This document shows, in pieces, positions 54,245-64,000 of a DNA stretch of 64,000 nt. The notes under the pieces were generated by a model, which was not told where the DNA came from, did not search any database, and saw only the letters and a program-made list of their open reading frames with translations. The translations under genes and the position numbers were made by a program. Positions within the stretch are counted from its first letter, which is position 1. Each line of letters opens with the position of its first letter. The stretch is from Kappaphycus alvarezii (taxonomy: Eukaryota; Rhodophyta; Florideophyceae; Gigartinales; Solieriaceae): NCBI GenBank assembly GCA_002205965.3, contig NADL03000532.1, positions 1 to 64,000 on the forward strand, given 5' to 3'.

Positions 54245-55113
54245 CGCAGTAAACGAACCCAATTATGACGACTGGAAGACATAAGTGGCACCCGAAAAGG
54301 TGGTCCATTTCACGGCTATCGACTCAGTGCAGAGGTTTGGGCAGGGGCAACTCGTCCGCCCAGTTGAGGAAAAGGCCTTTGATGCCATGCCGAAGGGGGA
54401 TGAGAGGACTGTTGCATTCCGAGCCTCGTTGTCAGTGGAGGGTTGCAAGGACTGGCTGTCATGCCAACCGGCTCCGGGGTTGGGTACCTACATCCCGGAC
54501 CGCAATTACAAGACGTGGTTGCAGTTCTATTGCAGGGTGCCACTGTTTCCTCCAGCTTCGAAATGCCACAAAGGGGGATGCACGACCCTCATGGATCAGT
54601 ATGGTGACCACGCGCTGTGCTGTGCCTATGGATCAACACGCGGGTGGCGGCATGACTCGCAGACACGTTTGTTTGCTGCAGATCTCCCAAAGCTGCCCGT
54701 CACCCTGTCCTCGAGCCGCCACAACGCGGCCACGTAGTTCGCCTGGACATCAAGGCGCCTGGAGAGAACGGGGGGACAGACTTTTTCGACGTAACTGTCA
54801 TCCACCCATTGACCCCCGCCCGCCTTCCCTCCCTGGCGCGATGCCCACTCAAGCCCCTTAACCACGCTCGCCTGGGCAAGGACACTCGCTTTGCCGAGTT
54901 GATACGTTCAAAAGGCCTTGGGCATCGCCTCATTGCCCTTCCACTTTCCACATTGGGGGCTGGCACCAGGCTGCACGGGACTTTGCGAAACGGGTTGCGA
55001 CCGGCATTGCTGCACGGGCGGCTGTTCCGATTGCTCACGCAACGCAAACACCGTTCGCTCGTCACGCGGCGAGACTCGTCCAGAATAACGCCAGTTGCCT
55101 TCTGGAAGGGGTT
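54245..55113 (+). pseudogene. Non-LTR family B C-terminal fragment, interrupted by gypsy copy 3
   Basis: The frame 54285-54737 has EKVVHFTAIDSVQRFG-type residues, then CHKGGCTTLMDQYGDHALCC, a Cys/His cluster, and WRHDSQTRLFAADL. After a frame change near 54725, HVVRLDIKAPGENGGTDFFD then VTVIHPL fits the same R-x-D...D nuclease pattern as family A with 13 residues between the two Asp. The frame is still open when gypsy copy 3 begins at 55114. A related fragment is at 32540-33393. Confidence 0.7.
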
Positions 55114-55831
55114 TGATGTGCGTAAATTCGCACACGAAAAAAATCTAGATGAGGACCATGATTATATACAGTATCGGAATTGGGAAGATATTTTTACAGT
55201 TTTTTGAATTTGCAAGATATTTTTAATTTGGGTGAGTTGGCAAATTCATCGGTTGATTTTTTCATTTTAGGACACGCTGTCATAGTAGATGTCAGTACAG
55301 TTCCAGGTTGTGGGCGATACTACAAGTAGCTCTGAAAGGTCTTTATAATGGCCACATCAATTCCCACCCTGGCCGATGGGTGGCTGGCATGGGTATGGCA
55401 CCTAGATATTTACCTTGAGGAAATATCTCCTAATAGTCTCTCTGGTTCACACAATTACCGTGAATGCATTTTGTGGTTATTAGTATGCTTGTTTGAGACT
55501 TTTGGGGTAGCCAAAAGTCTAATAAGCCGAGTAAACTGCTTCCTTTAGTGGAGGTGAAGCAAGTTGGCAGACAACTTCAAGCCAAGTCCCGAGTAGTAGG
55601 AAGTTGAGAGTCAACTTCAGACCCGAGAAAACTTTTTCTTACACTAGTCGCAGAGCGTCGGTGGTAGACCCTGCCCCTTTTATACTTGCTTGTAGCTTCC
55701 TCAACTCTCTTCTATATACAATCCCTTTTGTTCGTTCAACAATACCACGGTAGCACTTTTGTCGCTCGCAACACCTCCTTCTCAGGGTAATTGGCTCTGA
55801 GATCTCTTCCCCCGTCGATTTACCCCTATCA
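55114..55831 (+). repeat. Left LTR of gypsy copy 3
   Basis: 718 bp, TGATGTGCGT to CCCCTATCA. The downstream TATA reads TCTAATAAGCC here because two bases are missing relative to TCTATATAAGCC in the partner LTR. Confidence 0.97.
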
Positions 55832-55833
55832 TT

Positions 55834-55851
55834 TGGTACTCTTGTGGAGGG
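55834..55851 (+). promoter_or_regulatory. Candidate primer binding site, gypsy copy 3
   Basis: TGGTACTCTTGTGG starts two bases after the LTR, identical to copies 1 and 2. Confidence 0.6.
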
Positions 55852-55920
55852 GGTTGCACCCGAGGTATTCGAGTTGAGCAGTAGTAAGGAACACTTCGGG
55901 GGGATTTCTTTTCGGTAATC

Positions 55921-56845
55921 ATGGATCTCAATGCTGCTCGTATAACGTTCACAGGGGCAAGACTGAAGACGTTGAGGAGTTTCTTTACACATATGTCAAC
56001 GTTGTGATGCGAGAGAAGGGCGATGAAGAGAAGGCTGCAAGTATCTTCGCCTATCTTCATGGTGACGCAAAGCACAAATATAAGTCCAAGTTTATCGACG
56101 GGTGGTCTCTTAACGGGAATGGGCGTAACTTCGGTGAGGTATGTGAGTGGCTTGTGAAAGAGTATGCTAAGGAGGTAGAACCAGATGAGATGATTCGTAC
56201 CGCCATAGAGGCCCGGCTCAACTTCGACGATTTGTTAAGCTCATTGGTGTACTTGTATGATCTTTATGAAAAGGCTGGGTTCAACGCCCAAGCAAGTACG
56301 GAATGCTGCGTAAGGCGGCTATGGGGGATAAGCGGCTCTCCGATTTCCTCCTCATCAAGGGCCCTCACACTTTTGATGAACTGAAGGGTACCATAGTAGA
56401 ATTTGTCAAAAATTCGGAGACGTTTCAGTCACTGAGTGAGGTACCGAGGGAAACCCGCACATCGATGTCTATCGTACATCCTGAAAAAATTATCAAAGGC
56501 CGGCTACTAGTGCAGCGGCATTAGAATCTGTCAGGAGCGATGTCAAAAACTTGGAAGAAAGGTTGGAAACCCGATTCGATAATCGACTTGACATGATAAC
56601 CTCGCAGTTGGAAAGCCTTACTCTTACCATTAAGAAGAACCAGTCTGGGGCCCCTAAGCCGCAGAAGTCTGTTCTTACTGTCACAAGCCTGGACACTTTG
56701 CAAACAGGTGTCCTGATAATCCACATAGAAACACTCGTTGCGCAAAGTGCGGTCGATATGGGCATCATGAAAGTAACTGCTGGTCTAAAGACAACAGAAG
56801 AGCAAATTTATCGGAAGCAAGGAGTGAGTCAGGACCAGAGGTGAA
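55921..56845 (+). pseudogene. Gypsy copy 3 Gag
   Basis: The ATG at 55921 gives MDLNAARITF; a G lost near 55957 shifts the frame at once. The main frame resumes at about 55990 and is open to 56292, where a C is missing. It breaks again near 56486 (A run) and 56658 (a lost G). The two zinc knuckles (about 56673-56780) are thus split across frames. All four losses are single bases relative to copy 2. Confidence 0.88.
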
Positions 56846-58454
56846 AATCTTACAAAATAGAAGGGATCAAAGGTTGACGGATGCTGGTAACGTATCCATC
56901 GCTGAAGAGATTAGTCAAGTCAATGTGACAAAAAGGGATGGGGAAGGGAACATTTTATCGAAGAAACCTAGGCTAGAGTATGGAATGCTGGAGCATATCC
57001 CAGCACCTGTACCTCCTCGAACCAAGAGGTCTGATCAAGTTGTTCCAGGAGTGGGAGTCACTCCGGCCAAGAAGACGAAAAAGAGTAAGAAAGTTAAGAG
57101 TATCTCTAAGGACGTACTAGAGTATGTGAAGAGGTACAATTTGGTGGCTGAGCTTGCATCGGCCCCAACTGGGATAACGTTTGGTCAACTTTTGAGGGGC
57201 GACGCAGAGGATGCGAGAAAAGAACTCAAAAAAATTATCAGGTCTAATAAGTCCGCTAAGGGTAAGAAACTGTTTCTTCAATCGGCCTCGACAGCACCAA
57301 GACGTCTTAAGCTGGTACCAGTCAAAGTATTGGGTATGAAAACCCAAGCTCTCTTCGATTCGGGTGCTGTTCCAAACCTCATTTCAGAAACTTTGGTGAC
57401 AGATCTAGGTCTCGAAATTACTCCAACGACTCGAAAAATAACTGTAGCGGATGGAACCGTCTCAAAATGCATGGGCACTGTTGACAAGGTTTCCGTGTTC
57501 TTTGGGGACTCTAAAGTTGATGTAGACTTTCTTGTCATGCCGGATCTCCCTTTCGATGCAATCATTGGCTGCCCCACAATGGAAAGACTAGGAACATGCA
57601 TTGACTTGGGCAACCAAATGGTTTCAGTTAATATTGACGGCAGAACCGTGAAGATGCCCCTGGATTTCGACAAAAGCACGCATCCTGAAGATTTAAAAGA
57701 AACGGACAGTGAAGATTTCACTTCTAGCTATGACAGCGAAGATTCGGAACCAACTAACACTTTCGGAAGTGGAAAAGGGTACCCTCAGGGGGTAATGAAC
57801 ATGGCATGGGACGATTATGATTCTGGGTTTGAAACAGATGACGACTGGAATTCTAGGATAAGTTTGAAACCCGAATGTGTTTCTTTTTGCGATGATATCG
57901 AATCAAAGGACAGAATTCGGAGCATGAAAGAAGATTACCTTTGCAAAGAAAATAAGAATACGTCGAATTCCATATATGAAGATGTGAGCACGACGGAAGA
58001 GGTCCTTCAAAATATTGAGGTTGAGGATCAAGAAGAAAAAGGGCGCCAAATGGCAGAAATCCAAGGAAAAGTGCAGCACCTTCCCGCCCCCGCCTCACTG
58101 AAAATATCCGACATGTTAACATCTTCCGAAGTAATTGCATGGAGCGTTTCAGATTTAAGACAAGCAAGTGTACCGGTTACTCACTCGTTCGAACTTACCG
58201 ACACTCAACCGATTTACCACAAGCCTAGACGTCAACCGCCAAAATATGACCAATTTATCTCAGAAAATGTTACAAGTATGCTGAAAAATGATATTATTCG
58301 ACCAGTTTCATCCCCATGGTCGTTTCCAGTTGTGGTCGCACCAAAGAAGGATGGAAAGCTGCGTTTTTGCGTCGATTACCGACAACTGAACCAGAGAATG
58401 ATACCCGATCGATTTCCGATTCCGAACATGGAGGAGATCCTCGAGGACCTGAAG
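56841..58454 (+). CDS. Gypsy copy 3 protease, linker and RT start in one frame
   Basis: The longest clean Pol frame in the window. It carries the Lys-rich linker, protease FDSGA (about 57355-57369), the acidic linker, and RT through FPIPNMEEILEDLK. It shows that protease, linker and RT are one continuous reading frame. Copy 1 is broken three times over the same stretch. The frame is lost at about 58454, where one G is missing. Confidence 0.92.
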
Positions 58455-59735
58455 ATGGGAGATATTTCACCTCAATTGACCTTTACACTGGCTATTGGCA
58501 GATTCCATTGGATGAAAAATGTAAGCAAAAAACAACCTTTACCAGCAAAGCCGGTACGTTCAGGTTCGAAGTGATGCCTTTTGGTCTCATGAATGCACCA
58601 GCTACATTCCAAAGAATGATGAACGAGGTTTTGAAAGGACTTCCATTCGCAAGAGTCTATATCGATGATGTCGTCATATTCTCAGAAACATTGGATCAGC
58701 ACATCTCGCACGTCAAGACAGTTGTGGAGAGGATATCGGAGTATAGCTTGAAAATTAAGTTGAGCAAATGCTTCTTTGCGAAAACTTCTATCCAATTACT
58801 CGGTCATATCGTCGACCAAGAGGGAATTAGAGTGGATCCAGAGAAAACGAAAAAAATAAAGTTGGCACCAAGGCCCGCTTCAAAGACGGAGGTCCGAAGC
58901 TTCTTAGGACTGGCCTCATATTACAGAAGATTTATCAAAGATTTCGCCAAGACTGCAGCACCGTTACATGCCAGCACTACGAAGAACGGAAAATTTTACT
59001 GGAACAAGGAAATGGAAACTGCATTTCAGGAGCTTAAAGATAAGCTATGTGTCCCCCAGTTCTCATGTACCCAGATTTCAAGAGACCATTCGTTGTGGAG
59101 ACAGATGCCTCAGAACGGTCTTTGGGTGCCGTTTTGTCCCAAAAAGATGAAAACGGAAGACTACACCCTGTTCAATTCGCAAGCCGAACTCTGAATGATG
59201 CGGAAAGAGATACTCAGTCTGCGAGAAAGAAGCGCTAGCTGTCGTCTTCGCGCTGAAAAAGTTTCGCGTATACCTTTTATCACTCGAGAAATTTGTCTTG
59301 ATAACTGATCACCAGGCACTTAAAACAGCATTCCAAAAGAAGGATGTACATCACCGCTTGGCCCGATGGCTCGACATTTTCGCAGAATATCGGTTTGAAA
59401 TTTTGTATAGACCCGGACGCAATAATCAGCCTGCCGATTACCTATCCCGCTTGAGGGACGCACTGATTCCAAATGAAAAAGCTTCGGAGGACATCGTCGG
59501 AGTCGCCGAGTTGCAGTTGCCGAACGATAACGAGTACGAAGCTAATATTCACGGACTGATCAAATTCCTCGATGGACTAGAAATGAGAAAGGTTGATCTT
59601 GAACACAGAAATTGGGTACGCAGGAATCAAAAGGCTTTTACATTGTGGAATGGGAAACTCTTCCGGCACACTAAAGCCGGTCCCCGACTAGTGGCCCCTT
59701 TGAAAGAAAGAATGAAGATCTTGAGGACTTTATGA
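58455..59735 (+). pseudogene. Gypsy copy 3 RT core and RNase H
   Basis: After 58454 the frame starting upstream at 58316 carries IDLYTGYWQIPL, FGLMNAPATFQRMM and the YIDD box (about 58658-58669). The C5 run near 59052 shifts the frame before RNase H, exactly as in copy 1. ETDASERSLGAVLSQ follows, an A is missing near 59205, and TDHQALKTAF sits in the frame that runs to 59735. Confidence 0.9.
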
Positions 59736-60350
59736 TGAGCTAGGGCATTGGGATCTCGAACAACCAAAAAATTCGTAACTGAGAGATTCTGGTGGCCCGT
59801 ATCCATAAGGACGTCTATAATTTCGTGAAAAGCTGCGACAACTGCAAAAATTCACCCAATACAAGTATAAGACAACTCTAAGTTTTCCAGTTTCCGGTCT
59901 CTTTGAAACCTTCTCAATTGACTTCGCGGGCCCGTTCAAGGAAACTCTTCCGGAAACAAATATCTCCTTATAGGGGTGGAACATCTTACTGGATGGCCAA
60001 TAGCAGTTGCAGTTGAGGAGGCAAATGCTGAGGTGGTACTGAGATTCATCGAAAAAGAAATAATTGAACCGTTTGGTCTTCCAAAAAGGATCATCTCGGA
60101 TAACGCCCTTTGTTTTACTGCAACTTCACTGCTTCGTTTTTTGGAAGAGAAAGGGATTCAGCTGAAACCGTTCTCGCATACGCTCCTATGTCCAACGGGA
60201 AAGCGGAGAGGATGGTTGGAACCATCAAACGAGCAATATCGAAAACTATGTCGGAGAATGAAATCCAGTGGGAAGATGCCTTACCAAAAGTGTTATACGG
60301 CTATCGTCGAAGAAGAGGAAGAAATGGACGCTCACCATTCGAGCTAATGT
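59736..60350 (+). pseudogene. Gypsy copy 3 integrase
   Basis: The zinc-binding domain (about 59735-59860) is damaged by several losses compared with copy 1, including two C near 59731 and bases near 59798 and 59845-59865. The core is better: the first Asp near 59920, SDNALCF near 60100, and NGKAERMVG with the Glu near 60193. One base is missing near 60167. Confidence 0.85.
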
Positions 60351-60401
60351 ACGGAAGGGCTCCTAGAATGTTACAGAGAGACATGGAAACAAATATTATC
60401 G

Positions 60402-61866
60402 ATGAAGAGAGTAGGGAAGTTGAACTACTGGCCACCGAAGGCTGGAGATCACACCGCGCTAACACAGACAAGAAATAAGGATGCAGAACCTGCAGTCAGA
60501 ACCTTTTCAGTTGGCTCTAAAGTACTTGTAGTACATGGAAAAGCAATGCAGCAGGCTGTGAAGTGGCCGGCCTTCCAAACCAAGTACTCGAACCCTTGCA
60601 TCGTCACGGAGGAAAGACACCCGCACTATCAGCTCTGTTCAAGCTCAGGGAAGAGATCAAGGAGGGCCATCCATGCACGTCGTCTGGTCCCTTACCATCA
60701 GAGGCCTGAAGAATTCCTTCTCACACAGGACTATGCGCAACCACGGGGCATACTCATCTTTAACTATAGAATGATTCCTATGGGAGGAAAAAGGGCCTGG
60801 GAATGGATCATCTCGATTACGCGGGACTACTACGAACTCCACGTAATCATCCATTTCTACATTAATATATGCCTATGTTTTCGTACGTTGAACGGACCAT
60901 TGCTACCTGAAGAAGATTTCCGACTATTAATAAGAGTTCTATTTTCATTCCAAAACGGAAGGTTCACGGAAGCAGGTCCAGAGTTTGTGGAGGTAATATA
61001 TCATTATCTATAGGAAGATATGGAATGGTAGCTGCGGAGACTTGTCGCAAACGTATCTGAATATTATCCGTCCAATTTACGTATTTCTCAAGAACAACCA
61101 AGATGTGCGACTGAGAGGTTACGCCTTACACCTGGATATGGAATACAGACTGGTCCCGTATCCTCTATGGGAACCTTACGTTTCTCCGCCACAAATTGGG
61201 AACGTTGGAGGCGGCGAGGATCCTCCTGAAGCAGTGATGATGATCAGAGGAGGACCTTCAGGAGACAACAACCGGCCCAGAAGAGGTTCCGGTCGTCCTC
61301 CGAGAGGACCTCGTGCAGATCCCAGTACGTCAGGAGCTGTTCGCGGCCATTCATCGGGACCGTCCACCACAACTTCATCTCTAGCTCTCCTTCACAACCA
61401 TGCACAACATACAGTCGGAAGAAGAAGATTATCTTTTTGGCTGCGCAATATCTCCGAGGATGCGAACGATGCGCAGGTCATTTCTTATTACATGATAAGC
61501 ATCTGTTTATGTTTTAGGGCGCTACATGGACCGCACTTATCTTACGAAGACTCGTTCTTGATGATGCGCGTCTTCTTTTCTTATCGGAATCCATTCCTCC
61601 GGCATCTTCCAGAAGAGTTTGCATATCACATATATTTTTTCACTCTTGGAAGATTCGGAAGAGTCACGGAAGAAGAATCTATTCAACCCCACCTCGATGT
61701 TATCAAACCAATATATGAGGCTATGCTAAAAAGTGAGGTACCAGTAATGGGAACCTACTTTTTAGAGCATCATATTGGTAATCAGTTGCATCCGTACCCG
61801 TTTGAGAGACCATACATTTTATCAATAAGACAGCGAACACTAACGGAAGCAGAAGAAGAGCAGTGA
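60402..61866 (+). CDS. Gypsy copy 3 C-terminal region with two copies of an unknown domain
   Basis: The frame 60402-61013 holds the basic post-integrase segment and repeat A (about 60795-61180, continuing after a break near 61010-61040). The frame 61042-61866 holds the end of repeat A, an Arg/Gly/Ser/Pro-rich linker (RGGPSGDNNRPRRGSGRPPR) and repeat B (about 61435-61825). Aligned, the repeats share ICLCFR-L-GP, E-D, RV-FS, PEF, GR-G-V, IY and PYP--PY. The better frame here shows that linker and repeat B form one reading frame. The stop lies 33 bases before the LTR. No known Ty3/gypsy C-terminal domain (chromodomain, envelope) is recognised. Confidence 0.8.
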
Positions 61867-61898
61867 CGAGTCGGACGTTCGTCTTGAGCGAGAGGGCG

Positions 61899-62620
61899 TG
61901 ATGTGCCTAAATTCGCACACGAAAAAAATCTAGATGAGGACCATGATTGTATACAGTATCGGAATTGGGAAGATATTTTTACAGTTTTTGAATTTGCAAG
62001 ATATTTTTAATTTGGGTGAGTTTGGCAAATTCATCGGTTGATTTTTTTCATTTTAGGACACGCTGTCATAGTAGATGTCAGTACAGTTCCAGGTTGTGGG
62101 CGATACTACAAGTAGCTCTGAAAGGTCTATATAATGGCCACATCAATTCCCACCCCTGGCCGATGGGTAGCTGGCATGGGTATGGCACCTAGATATTTAC
62201 CTTGAGGAAATATCTCCTAATAGTCTCTCTGGTTCACACAATTACCGTGAATGCATTTTGTGGTTATTAGTATGCTTGTTTGAGACTTTTGGGGTAACCA
62301 AAAGTCTATATAAGCCGAGTAAACTGCTTCCTTTAGTGGAGGTGAAGCAAGTTGGGAGACAACTTCAAGCCAAGTCCCGAGTAGTAGGAAGTTGAGAGTC
62401 AACTTCAGACCCGAGAAAACTTTTTCTTACGCTAGTCGCAGAGCGTCGGTGGTAGACCCTGTCCCTTTTATACTTGCTTTTAGCTTTCTCAACTCTTTTC
62501 TATATACACTCCCTTTTGTTCGTTCAACAATACCACGGTAGCACTATTGTCGCTCGCAACACCTCCTTCTCAGGGTAATTGGCTCTGAAAATCTCTTCCC
62601 CCGCCGATTTACCCCTATCA
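61899..62620 (+). repeat. Right LTR of gypsy copy 3
   Basis: 722 bp, TGATGTGCCT to CCCCTATCA. Both TATA-like sites are intact (TATATAATGG, TATATAAGCC). Confidence 0.97.
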
Positions 62621-63110
62621 GGGTTTTGAGTGAGTCTTAATTCTGCAACGTGGAAGTTCGTATGCTCCAGAGAACCTCTGTTCTCATGGTATCTCTGTCC
62701 CTACGGAAGTTAGGTCTCTTCCCTGTTATGTGTAGTTCCAACCTGTTCCCCTCAATCTACCAGTCATCCGTTTCAGTATAAACCCAATTTACCCAATTAT
62801 GGCTAACATGTCTGTGGTGAACCCTCCGTGTCTACCGAAATCCTGTCCCACGTCACCAACCGGTGATAAGCCGCCCCTATCTTCTACGGAAGCCGCCCCT
62901 ATTATACTCAACCCCGGCAGGAGTCTATGGGCCGGCGTCAAACGGGCGCGCGGGTGAGGTTATTACGAGCACTGGTACAGCCATGGGTTTGTCTGCACAG
63001 GGTCTGTACTTCACCTTGCTGGTGATGCAGTAGTGGTGGATGAGTTTTTTTCCCTTAGACCGGCCTATACCTAACCCAATCAAGTAAACCACCCTATTTA
63101 CCCAATTCTG
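62621..63110. repeat. Flank of copy 3, including the inverted partner of 25.3-25.6 kb
   Basis: Bases about 62760-63060 are the reverse complement of 25310-25640 with moderate divergence. 62621-62760 has no gene or partner that I could find. If family B continued here after the gypsy insertion, its frame ends within a codon or two (TGA). Confidence 0.6.
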
Positions 63111-63116
63111 CCCATA

Positions 63117-63910
63117 TTGCCTTCATCAGGAGAATTAAGTATACGGTACCACCCGTTTCACTGTGCCCGCTTGGCAGCCGCTGCCTCAACAGCCGCATTC
63201 GCTCCATTCTACACCCTACCATTATCCAGGAACGACCACTACATCGACACTGAGGTCTGGTGCATTAAGGTTGAAGTTCGCCTCGGTAACCCTATGTTCG
63301 ACAGCTCTCGTCTCTGCCCGATGTGCGCGACAAGCACCGCCCAGCACCTCCCTATACTTGATGCACCCGGTCACAACGCCTCCGTTTGTAAAAGCGCGGT
63401 ACGGGCCGTGAGGCGACACAGCCGGTTACGCGACAGTCTACTTTGCCCCCTTACCAACCCTGCCTTTGGGCTGTCTGTTTCATCAGAACGAGCCCTCCCG
63501 GCCGACCTCCACAAAAGCACGACTGAGCAACGGAAACTCGACCTCGTCATCGATGACCCTCTCTTCGCTCCCTCCCCGCAAGGAATTGTCGTTACTATCG
63601 TCAGCCCCACTCACGTCCCTATCGAGACCTCGACGATGGAGGGACATACGCGCTCGAACGCGCCACCCTGAAGAAGCACATCTACTACGGCCCCCATGTC
63701 GGTCTGAAGGCATCGAACTGCGCCCCTTGGCAATTGATGTTTATGGCCAGATCGACATATCCAGCCTCCAGCTCCTCCAGGATATCGCCAAAATGCACCG
63801 CCGCGAGGCGGGGAAAATCTGTTGTCACAGAAATTAGGGCGCTCCGAACAAAGCTGTCAGCTTTCGTGCGGAGTTATACTGCCGTTATAATCAACCAACG
63901 CAAATTCAGC
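63117..63910 (+). pseudogene. Non-LTR family C C-terminal fragment
   Basis: The frame 63117-63671 has HCARLAAAASTAAFA, then LCPMCATSTAQHLP...GHNASVC (Cys/His cluster with C-x2-C and H-x4-C) and RAVRRHSRLRDSLL. KLDLVIDDP followed by VVTIVSPTHV matches the nuclease region of families A and B, but the second Asp position reads Val. A frame change near 63640 leads to GIELRPLAIDVYGQID, the family-wide C-terminal block, then QDIAKMHRREAGK. A stop near 63837 and shifted frames follow. Confidence 0.7.
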
Positions 63911-64000
63911 AGTGTTGAGCCCCAGTAGGTCCAGTAGTGGCCGTAAGGTCCCTTCATATTGCATTTGAATAAAAGGTCACCTCTTCCCCCTTCACAAAAA
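63911..64000 (+). mobile_element. 3' UTR end of non-LTR family C
   Basis: GAGCCCCAGTAGG, GGCCGTAAGGTCCCTTCATA and GCATTTGAATAAAAGGTCA match 41740-41860. The element or its flank runs to the window edge. Confidence 0.65.

Larger units (their letters stand above)
55114..62620 (+). mobile_element. Ty3/gypsy copy 3, full length with target duplication
   Basis: 7507 bp with both LTRs complete. GGGTT at 55109-55113 recurs at 62621-62625, a perfect 5-bp target duplication. Structure: LTR, PBS, gag, protease, RT, RNase H, integrase, duplicated C-terminal domain, polypurine tract, LTR. The two LTRs differ at only a handful of positions, so the insertion is young. It nevertheless has about a dozen 1-2 base losses in the coding region, nearly all in homopolymers. 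It interrupts a family B fragment. Confidence 0.97.

Noticed and set aside
54265..54861. 198-codon plus-strand frame overlapping the family B protein
   Set aside because: The overlapping frame 54285-54737 carries the Cys/His cluster and matches the 32.7-kb relative, so this one is the shadow.
1..64000. tRNA, rRNA or CRISPR features
   Set aside because: I looked for T-arm-like GGTTCGAATCC patterns and regular spaced repeats and saw none convincing. A tRNAscan or Infernal run would be needed to exclude them.

Overview
The window is eukaryotic and repeat-dominated. Two conserved host genes in a GC-rich island, an FTR1-type iron permease and an ApbE/flavin-reductase-like fusion, together with fungal-style Ty3/gypsy and Ty1/copia elements, suggest a fungus, probably an early-diverging (chytrid-like) one. 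That assignment is an inference. No bacterial gene organisation, tRNA, rRNA or CRISPR array was seen.

Layout. 1-7447: Ty3/gypsy copy 1, whose left LTR runs off the window. 7.5-8.7 kb: copia-like gag remnant. 9.5-10.6 kb: gene for a secreted cysteine-rich protein. 12-25 kb: old repeats, including a solo LTR, short TSD-flanked insertions, three members of a small acidic-protein gene family each followed by an LTR-like module, and a broken CK1-like kinase. 25.3-26.7 kb: non-LTR fragments. 26862-30145: internally deleted gypsy copy 2. 30.5-33.4 kb: non-LTR fragments and the fourth acidic-family unit. 34.0-34.3 kb: C2H2 zinc-finger gene. 35.1-40.9 kb: degenerate copia element. 44.1-49.5 kb: the divergent ApbE-fusion/FTR1 pair. 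49.9-55.1 kb: non-LTR retrotransposons with a restriction-like endonuclease (RLE) type C-terminus. 55114-62620: gypsy copy 3, complete, with a 5-bp target duplication. 63.1-64.0 kb: another RLE-type fragment.

How the parts relate. The gypsy family encodes Gag (two zinc knuckles), protease, RT, RNase H and integrase, then an unusual tail made of two copies of a ~130-residue domain I do not recognise, joined by an Arg/Gly-rich linker. The three copies are nearly identical, so the family moved recently. Host genes and young elements alike carry single-base losses in homopolymers. These look more like residual sequencing error than decay, so most broken frames here should be read with that in mind.

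Most novel-looking items: the duplicated post-integrase domain; the acidic-protein gene plus LTR-like module present four times; and a repeat whose insertions can be as short as 43-67 bp yet are flanked by 8-12 bp target duplications.
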